From Isoetes taiwanensis (taxonomy: Eukaryota > Streptophyta > Lycopodiopsida > Isoetales > Isoetaceae), in contig JAJEKV010000008.1 in assembly GCA_021234155.1 (NCBI GenBank), positions 1,066,508 through 1,130,507 of the forward strand: DNA of 64,000 nt, read 5' to 3'. Position 1 is the stretch's first letter; each line of letters starts with the position of its first letter. Of this stretch, positions 56,630-64,000 are shown in pieces. The position numbers and the translations under genes were made by a program. The notes below the pieces were generated by a model. That model had not been told where the DNA came from, made no database searches, and saw only the letters and a program-made list of their open reading frames with translations.

Positions 56630-58620
56630 ATAAAGGCTTGGGCAAAGATTCAAAGTAAGAAACTCTTTGCATAAGATGAAAGAGGTGAGATCCCTGCTTT
56701 AAATTGATCCCTATAATTCTAGTCTTCATATTGCAGAGGAATTAATTGAGAGACACCTTAAAAGCATTGAGGAAAAGGAAGCCAGATTTTCAGCAATTAA
56801 ATGCAAAATTAAATATAATAGTGAAATTGACTATGGAGCTCTAAATTCTTCTTCAGAGTGGCTAAGTGCAGACTGCTCAAGAATTCTATAAATCATGTAA
56901 ACAATGCAATGGTTCTATGGCAACATAGAACCATCATTCTTGGAGAAGACGGGCCTTTTTGAACGTCTATTTTTCCATAAGATCTTTTTTACAGGTTATA
57001 TATCTCATCAGTTCTAGGTTTTCATCATCGGCCTTCCTCTTGAGCGTTCCACCTTTTTGTGTTTTGTCTTCCTACTTTCCCACCCTCCCATGCCCTTTTG
57101 CAATATACTCTGCACTACAAATCATGAGATCAAAAATTATTTTTATGACAGTTACTCATCTCTATTCAAGGTCAATGATCTCTCTGCTGCTGATATTCTA
57201 AACAGGGATAAATTTCTTGCTAGACTGGATGCTATTATTCCTAATCCTATTGATTCTATGGATATTTCTTTAACTACTATTTCTGGGGAAGAGGAAATTT
57301 ATAAAACCTTGTTGAGCTTCTCTAAGAACAAATCTCCACTGATGGATTTCCTCCAGAATTTTATGCTCAATTTTGGGACATTATGATATCTGACATTATT
57401 GGCCTTGTGCATGGGTTTTGGAATTCTAATCATTTACACTCATCTATTTCTGCTGGTTTCATTACTTTAGTGCCAAAGGTTGAAAATCCTACATCCTTAA
57501 ATGAATGGAGGCCAATCTCTCTGACTAATTCTACATACAAAACTCGTACAAAATTATTGCAAGAAAGAATTTAGGGCTTATCTCCGAAAAATATAAGTGT
57601 CAATCAATCCGCCTTTTTGCCAAATAGGTTTATTCTAGACAACTATATTAGTGCTATGGAAGGCTTACATTGGAATAGAATTTCTCATCAATCTTGCATT
57701 CCTATCCTCAAGATTTTAAGAGAGCTTTTGACTCTGAAGTTGGGATTTCATTGACATATCATTTAAAAGATGGGTTTTCATACCAAGCTCAATATCTCTT
57801 ATTCATGGTTTAAATTCTATGTCCAACTCTTTGTCTTGATCAATGGATCTCCCTCAAATTTCTTCCCTTTGGCAAAAGGTGTTAAATTTGCCCTTTTAGC
57901 CCTTTATCTTTTTCTCATTGTTGCTGAAATGCTCACTCTATGTGTTCTTCATTTGCAAAATTCGGATGCAAAAATCTTTTATCTCTTCCTAATAATTTGG
58001 ATATGCTTTGGAGAACAATCTTGGGAAATACTTTTGCTTTCTTGGATTTCAATCCCGGTATCAATATCTTCCCTAGATCTCATTAAGGAATTCTTATCCG
58101 GCATGGACATCCATCTTAATCTTGATAAAAGTCTCGATCATAGGGGATGTCTCTGGACTTATATTTGTGACATTCCAATCTTTGAATCCCAATCAAGCTT
58201 CCAAATTATTAGGTATGCCTCTCTCTCGGTCCCCAATTTAAAAGGTCTATGGGATCCTATCCTCCAAAGAATCAAGAGGAAATTGAATAATTATAGGAAC
58301 TGTCTATCATTTTTTTGGTAGGACAATCACAAAGAAATTCAGTTCTAGCTTCCTCACATGTGTACTTCTCCTCTCAGCACTTATTGCTCTAAATCAATTT
58401 ATTCTGATTTGGAGAAGATTATTAAATTTCATCTGGAATGGCTCTCATCTTGTTAAACGGAATTGTCTCTAGGCCTAAAAATTTTGGAGGGCTTGGATGC
58501 AAAAATCTTCACCTCCCTTGTTCTTTGGCGAGGAAAATATATCATAGGAGAACTATCATGGGAAACAATTCTCCAAGGTCCCCACTTTGCTCTTATCCCT
58601 TGATTACATCCCTCTCTTAA
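56630..58620 (+). CDS. L1 ORF2, reverse transcriptase to C-terminus, broken
   Basis: LVPKVENPTSLNEWRPISLT (about 57470-57530), INGSPSNFFPLAKGV (about 57838-57885) and LYLFLIVAEML match plant L1 RT. The catalytic F/YADD block is unreadable near 57950-57975 (SSFAKF). SGMDIHLNLDKS (about 58100-58135) and RPKNFGGLGCKNLHL (about 58470-58515) are later blocks. There are several frame changes and stops. Confidence 0.7.
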
Positions 58621-59205
58621 GCATTCTCTCCCAAATGCTGCTTTTGTGGATATTCATCCTCAATCCCAATACTTCTCCTTTGATGAGAAATCTGAAATGG
58701 CCCCGAATAAAATTCATCCCGGTTGCACCCCTAGACAATTTTCTTCAAGCCACTATGAGCACTAATCTATTTTGGTCACCAATTTTCTCTCGATCAATTT
58801 TCCAACATTATGGCCATTAAGCATCCTAAGATTTATAGTAAATGGTCTAGTAAGGGTATCAATTTCGCCATTAAAGATCTTAGAGCAACAATACTTTCAT
58901 AAATTTGACCTTTGAAGATTCTTTAGGGGGTACCTCCAGTCACAAGAAGCTTTTGTGCACTTCAAGAATATTTTGGCTTCCTTTAATAATTTTTGACTTC
59001 AATAATGGTTGCTCCATAAAAGGAAAGAATATTTTCTAACAAAGAAATTTATTCCTTGATTAATGTGGCATTTCGAATCAAGGCCATCTGCGAAATGGTC
59101 CTTAGATCAATCCCAAGTTAAACCTCTTTTAAAATGTTTGAACTCTTAATGCACCCCTAAAATTTGCTTCTTTATTGAAGCCATTGCAATGTCATAAAAG
59201 AAAAT

Positions 59206-59799
59206 TTGGAGACAGATATAATAGTTGCTGGAATTCCATTGGGCTATACAGGGGCCATTTTGAATTATTTGTATCTTCTCTCAATGTTATTGATTCTAAT
59301 GCTCCATATTCTGACTGTGACAGAATATCTAATGTTTCTTAAGGGGGAAGGTGCCACAAAAAATTTGGACCGGAACATTGACAGTTATGAGATAGCCCTG
59401 CATCAAAGTCAGCAAGTTGGTAAAAAATTAACATTGAAGCAATTATGTGAGATGACAGACGAGTTCTTAAAAGAGGTGGAAAGTTCTAGAACAAGAGAAG
59501 CAGTATGGGCAGAAAGTTATACCCGAGAGTTCATGCAAATGCACATTCTGTTCGAGTTTCTTTTTAATACTCACTTCAACATGACAGAAACACAGTTAAG
59601 TAGGTACAGGAAAATGTATTACATCCATAAGCTTCTGACAGACTTATATGGTACCTTACTTCTACTGATGGGGAAGGAAAGTTTAGCAATGCTACTTATG
59701 CAAAATGACAAAGGCAAAGGCAGCTACATTCAGGGTTCTACAACAGAATTCTATCAGCACTATGAATGGTTCAACAACAATCTTGACAGCCATAACTAA
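59206..59799 (+). CDS. Intact 197-codon ORF in the L1 3' region, unknown function
   Basis: Opens METDIIVAGIPLGYTGAI with a hydrophobic stretch, then a highly helical, uninterrupted part: DSYEIALHQSQQVGKKLTLK, QLCEMTDEFLKEVESSRTRE, FMQMHILFEFLFNTHFNMTE and DLYGTLLLLMGKESLAMLLM. L1 sequence seems to continue in another frame up to about 59330, so the genuine foreign part may start near 59330 (EYLMFLKGEGATKNLDRN). It is followed by a 3' UTR and the 25-A tail. I recognise no domain. It could be a host exon carried along with the L1 transcript or an element gene. Confidence 0.45.
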   Translation: METDIIVAGIPLGYTGAILNYLYLLSMLLILMLHILTVTEYLMFLKGEGATKNLDRNIDSYEIALHQSQQVGKKLTLKQLCEMTDEFLKEVESSRTREAVWAESYTREFMQMHILFEFLFNTHFNMTETQLSRYRKMYYIHKLLTDLYGTLLLLMGKESLAMLLMQNDKGKGSYIQGSTTEFYQHYEWFNNNLDSHN

Positions 59800-60202
59800 A
59801 CCATCAATCCTTTATTATAGCCTTCCATTTTGTCCTTCATATACTCTCATTCCATCAACCATGCTCATCCCCATGATTTCCAGAAATCAACTTTTGAAGA
59901 TCATGGTTGGTTATTTTGTTTGCTTTTACAGGAATTCGAGGACAGAGACTTGAAGAATTCTTATTGAATTCGTGCTTCCAAGAATCAGAACTCCACTTAG
60001 GAATTTCAGAGTTACAATTTGGATTTTGTTAAACTTTTTATCCCACAATCGACTGCTATCTCTATCTGCATACTATTATTATTACTTCTTTTTGATGCTC
60101 ATGAAGAGTATCAAATTTTCTCCTCTTGTCATGCCTTTTAATAGTGTGACAAAAAGGATTGTATGGCTTTATCTAATTAATGGAAAAATCTACCCTTATT
60201 CT

Positions 60203-60227
60203 AAAAAAAAAAAAAAAAAAAAAAAAA
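60203..60227 (+). repeat. Poly(A) tail of the L1 block
   Basis: 25 consecutive A, followed ten bases later by the right target repeat. Confidence 0.8.
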
Positions 60228-60236
60228 TTTGAATAT

Positions 60237-60248
60237 GAAATATACTTT
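60237..60248. repeat. Target site duplication, right end of L1 block
   Basis: Matches 48149-48160 exactly over 12 bases. Confidence 0.6.
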
Positions 60249-61130
60249 ACACAAAAGCTTTGAATATATATTGTGTTATTGTAAAATAACTTTTTTTTTG
60301 TTTTATGGCATTCATCTTGTCGATTATTAGAGACAAAATACAAGCATGCTTGACATTATTGGTTCTAGATAAAAGTGTTGTATTATTCTATTATGTATAT
60401 GATTTGCTATATTAAGTCCAATAATTTGTATGTATATACCAGTCAATAATTTTAGTGGGTACAAATAGATATGCATCAAATTGCGCCATTGACTTTGGCC
60501 TCCTTTTGCTTCTTCTTGTTATGGTACATTACGCTTCCAATCGCCATTCGATTACACTGTAAGATGAACCATGAGGACCTCTGTAAGGTGCTTTGTCGGT
60601 CGCGGCATAGAACGTGGTTGCTATGAATCCGTCCCCGCTTCTATCCTAATCCCGCCGATGTTGTGATCCATATTCTATGGAATCCGAGCATGGTTTGTTC
60701 ATGATCGAAAAGGATCTCCTCGGAGCCTGCTGATGGCGATGAATCATAATAGTTTTGGCATTTATGTTGTTTGATCATGCTATATTTATGCCAACAAAAT
60801 GCGCTGATGCGATTTGTACTACGAAAATCTTTGTTTTGTAACCACTTGCTTGCCATTATTTATTGAAACATGCTTCTTATTTTGTTCTATAAATTTCGTA
60901 GTCGTCCATGATGGTATAAAATAATATGCAATTTTCTACTTTTGTATCGCCAACTTTCATTCATAATATGGGCATTTGCATCATTATTTTTGAATGTCCT
61001 TCAATTTCAACACAAAATGCATATTCCCAGTACAAAAGTATGGTTAAATCAATACAAAGGTAAATAATCGGCTTCTACACCGCGATTTTGGAATAGACAT
61101 AATCTCAATTTAATTGAATGATGGTTTGAA
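60249..61130. other. Intergenic DNA
   Basis: AT-rich, no gene, RNA or repeat recognised. Confidence 0.35.
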
Positions 61131-61990
61131 GGATACACTTGCATCAACTACAATAGAAAAAGAAAGAATGGCAATCAGGGAGCAATTTGCAGATTACCAA
61201 TCAGACCAAATATCATGTAGACAGTTGTATTGGCAGTGGAGAACATTTTTCCAGATGTAGCCTGATAGATTAATTCATGATAAGATGGACCAACACAAGA
61301 CTTTCTTGCCAAAGCTAGATCCTTTGCCCAAGCGTTGTCGAAATGCTTTTCAGATGAAAGTAAACTTGGCGGGTGTCTTGTTTGGGCATGGAACTGGCAC
61401 CTATGATCATATTGTGCTTGATATATGGAGAGATGATCTGAATTTCCATGTGAGTTCTATTTTCAAGCGCTTGAGAACACTAGAGAGAGGATCGATAGAA
61501 GGAAGGAGGTATTCTCCCTCAGCCCCCATTTTTTAGGAGAACTTGGGATGAGTTCCCCGTATTTAAGAAACAACGGCCAGAGGAGCTATGTGTTCAATTG
61601 GACAACTGTTAGAAAGGAAACAAGAATAGATGGATGTTTGGGGCAATGTCATACTTGATAGCAGTAGGAGTATTCAAGATTCTGAAGGTGGGGTTCATGA
61701 TGGTTGGGCATACACATGATGATATAGATATATTCTTCGAAACTTTCTCTACCAAGCTCAAGAGAGAAAATGTGACTAGTCTCCTTGAACCAATTGGATA
61801 TGTTTGAGAGCTACATTGACCCCAACCCAATGGCTTTCTTGATGGATGAGGTTGCAGATTGGAAATCATTTGTCGAGGGATACATACTAGATGGTAAGGA
61901 TAAGTTGACAGGGCGCACAAAGCCACTTCAGTTCAAGTTTTGGGTGAGGGATGTGTTATGAATATGGTAGCTTCGGGAGTGGTCCTGGAT
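61131..61990 (+). pseudogene. Relic of a transposon-type protein with a VGHTHDDID (DUF7869-like) signature
   Basis: In order: TIEKERMAIREQFADYQ, RQLYWQWRTFFQM-stop-PDRL (TAG near 61257), HDKMDQHKTFLPKL (about 61278-61320), QLDNC..GNKNRWMFGAMSY, LIAVGVFKILKVGFMMVGHT, HDDIDIFFETFSTKLKRENV (about 61705-61765) and PNPMAFLMDEVADWKSFVEG. MDQHKT...LDNC..ENKN...VGHTH.DID is the pattern of a large protein family seen in plants, fungi and other eukaryotes, often in transposon settings, and catalogued as DUF7869 if I recall correctly. It needs one TAG read through and several frame changes. The exact family name is uncertain. Confidence 0.6.
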
Positions 61991-63423
61991 GTTAGTCTTG
62001 GTGGACTAGCATGGATGTGTAAGAATGGCAAATTATGGGCAAAGCAAGGCAAATTAATGGCAAGGAAACCTTATAATAGTTATCCTATATTATAATGTTA
62101 TAGGATGTTATATCCCGCCCTAATTTGCACGACGCAGATTATTCCAGCTCAACGGCCCAGATTACGCTAAGAATACGAAGGGCTTGGGCACATTAGGGGG
62201 CTCACATTAGGGTGGTAAGTACTTTGCACATCGGCAATCCTTGGAGCTCCGTGAGAAGGCCAGGGCACCAAGTCAAAGAGGGCCGAAAATCTTGTGGGTT
62301 GCACTAACTATATGCAGCTCGACCATGGTGCCCATGGAGCAACTCTACAAGCCGGTTCCTTTGCTTTTTGCTATCAGGCAGTTCTTATACAAATCAAGAT
62401 ATGCTCAAGCAAAAACTGCGTGGAAGCTTTATTTTACTTCCATTTAGCTTCGCAAGTTTTGCGGTATTTTATTGCATCTGCTTGAGCTTGGTTAGGTGAA
62501 TCTGCGAAGTTTTGTTCTTGATTTAGAAGCCATTTATTTTTCTTGCTTTGGGACATGGCTTTGGGATGACAAAACTTCTTCTTTGGCAAAACCTCTTCTT
62601 TGGCGGCAGATTATAGGGACGACACGGTGAAGCAAGATGACAAAGGGCCATGTGGAATGTCTTTCCTGTTTTACTTTGTTCTGTATCTTTTATTGAGCTT
62701 CAAATCCCTAACTTTTTGAGTCGATTTTACCGCCAATTTGAGCTATGTAGGCTTCTTTGCTGCAGGCAGATGGGAACCGAATAGATTAGATAAGTTCCTC
62801 CTTTCCTCTTTTTTTTAGACTTCAGGGTTAGCTTTTACGGGCCCCGGATCGAGCTTTGACATGATTTAACACACATTTTATTGGCGACATCTATATATTC
62901 CATTTAAACATGAACCGCAATATGGTTCTACAAATGAGCTCTCGAGGTAATCAAAGCTTTTATACCTATTAATATTTCTATTACATTTTTTCATATTACC
63001 CCTATTTGAAGCGGAGGTCATATCCAACATCTCTCGAAGTTTCACGCCCTTGAACATGGCTCCTAGTGCGACACTTAAAACCCATTAAAGCATCAAGTTT
63101 AAGTTCATGCATTTGCTAAAGTTGTTCATTCACAACCCTGCATCATTCAAGTAATTTATGCAACTCGCATTGATGCTACACATAGACGCGGTTTTAAACT
63201 AAGCCTAGGACTCAAGTTTGATTGTTATCCTTACATCTTGGTTCTACATTGGTTGTTGGTTGATTGGTTGGTAACATCATTCATCCGGGCTTGCGGGCCT
63301 TTGTCATTCACAAGCGGCTTTATCATTCTGATATTGAGGCAACATAACTTTTAAAATTGGGGGATAATAACCATGGTGAGGCGCTTCGGATGGGCGCCAT
63401 GGTGATGACGGCAGCGGCGGTTT
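61991..63423. other. Intergenic DNA
   Basis: Mixed composition, no supported gene. A short duplication (aaaacttcttctttggc / aaaacctcttctttggc) lies at 62568-62603. Confidence 0.35.
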
Positions 63424-63894
63424 GTGGAATCCCTCATAACTTGCATCCCGACTCCGTTTTCAGCGATCTTTGGTTGCTGGAAAGCTCTTTTCAGTGATCC
63501 TTCTTTTGCACATATTTTTCTTCGGTTTTTGCTGTGTTTGGGGGCCGGATTTGATCCCCTGTTGCGGCCTTTTTGCTGTAAACCCCGAGGCATGGTGATG
63601 GCGGGTAATTACGACCGAGTTTGGGCTGGAGAAGGTGGGGCGAGGATTAGATGTCGAGATGCTGCGAGAGGAAAGAAAGGGAGGCAAGGATATATCCAAA
63701 CCTCTGCGTCGCCTTGGCACTGGATCTTCAAGAGCCAATTCTTAGCCGGGGATGTATCCAATGGCGGCCGGTGGATTCCTGGGTGGAGTCGCTTTTTGGG
63801 AATCCGAGGTAGGATGGAGGATAGAGGTGGTGCCCAGCTCAATGCCACCTTTGGAGTCTGTAACTTTGCCATCCTTGGTTGGTGTGAATGGTGA
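63424..63894 (+). CDS. 156-codon ORF, unrecognised
   Basis: Opens MESLITCIPTPFSAIFGCWK with hydrophobic residues, continues RFLLCLGAGFDPLLRPFCCK and GWSRFLGIRGRMEDRGGAQL. The stretch is GC-richer than its surroundings and open without a stop, but the opposite strand is also open, so it may be chance or the 5' part of an element running off the right edge. No family resemblance. Confidence 0.25.
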   Translation: MESLITCIPTPFSAIFGCWKALFSDPSFAHIFLRFLLCLGAGFDPLLRPFCCKPRGMVMAGNYDRVWAGEGGARIRCRDAARGKKGRQGYIQTSASPWHWIFKSQFLAGDVSNGGRWIPGWSRFLGIRGRMEDRGGAQLNATFGVCNFAILGWCEW

Positions 63895-64000
63895 TGTGCT
63901 GCCCAGAGGACCCCTTTTCGGATGCTCTGCAGAGCTCCCAGAGGTGGTGCCTCAAGCGACCCACGAGCCCCAACTCCTCATGCATGGAAAGGTAATGACA

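Larger units (their letters stand above)
48161..60236 (+). mobile_element. Plant L1 LINE with inverted 5' end and nested insertions
   Basis: A 12-kb block flanked by a 12-bp direct repeat and ending in 25 A. ORF1's DUF4283-like N-terminal part reads on the minus strand (48161-48390 and 49498-49560), while the zinc-knuckle part and all of ORF2 read on the plus strand. This is the arrangement left by twin priming during target-primed reverse transcription. Three insertions interrupt it: 48402-49486, about 50398-51375 and 51716-55150. Without them the L1 would be about 6.6 kb, a normal length. Confidence 0.68.

Overview
The window is nuclear DNA of a land plant with a large, transposon-rich genome. 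The evidence is an intron-rich nuclear gene with canonical GT-AG splice sites, relics of DYW-type pentatricopeptide (PPR) genes, a Ty3/gypsy element with a Met-tRNA primer site and chromodomain-like C-terminus, plant-type L1 LINEs (DUF4283-like ORF1) and tRNA-derived SINEs. The second LINE type (microsatellite 3' tails) and the DYW relics would suit a fern or another seedless plant, but the sequence alone does not fix the species. No prokaryotic genes, CRISPR arrays, rRNA or tRNA genes were seen.

Layout. 1-7446 (minus): twelve exons of an SMUBP-2/UPF1-like superfamily-1 helicase that runs off the left edge. 7781-9350: decayed DYW PPR gene. 11404-24478: complete 13.1-kb Ty3/gypsy element with both LTRs, 5-bp target duplication (atgag), primer site, polypurine tract, gag, protease, RT, RNase H, integrase and a chromodomain-like end. 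Its first ORF begins with the N-terminal tail of histone H3. 26690-27290: second PPR relic. 31640-32578: related single LTR, next to a minus-strand LINE fragment (32580-34170). 35362 and 37545-37718: tRNA-derived SINE sequences. 38120-45080: broken plus-strand L1 with a truncated LINE tail (38590-38975) and a near full-length minus-strand LINE (39345-43215) lying within it. 45238-48090: unrecognised coding block and an FCP1-like HAD phosphatase domain, with six ~21-bp palindromes. 48149-60248: a 12-kb L1 insertion block with 12-bp target duplications, an inverted 5' end, three nested insertions, a 25-A tail and an unexplained 197-codon ORF near its 3' end. 61130-61990: relic with a DUF7869-like signature. 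62000-64000: no confident gene.

Sequence quality matters here. The helicase frame is broken seven times, always by single-base indels, with no nonsense substitution and all splice sites intact. The two LTRs of the gypsy element differ mostly in CG-rich spots and homopolymers. Assembly errors, possibly linked to cytosine methylation, may therefore explain much of the apparent decay. By contrast, several other relics carry in-frame TAG stops at positions where Gln would fit, as expected from C-to-T decay at CAG.

The standout observation is the histone H3-tail-like N-terminus encoded by a retrotransposon that also carries a chromodomain-like sequence, the kind of module that reads methylated H3 tails.
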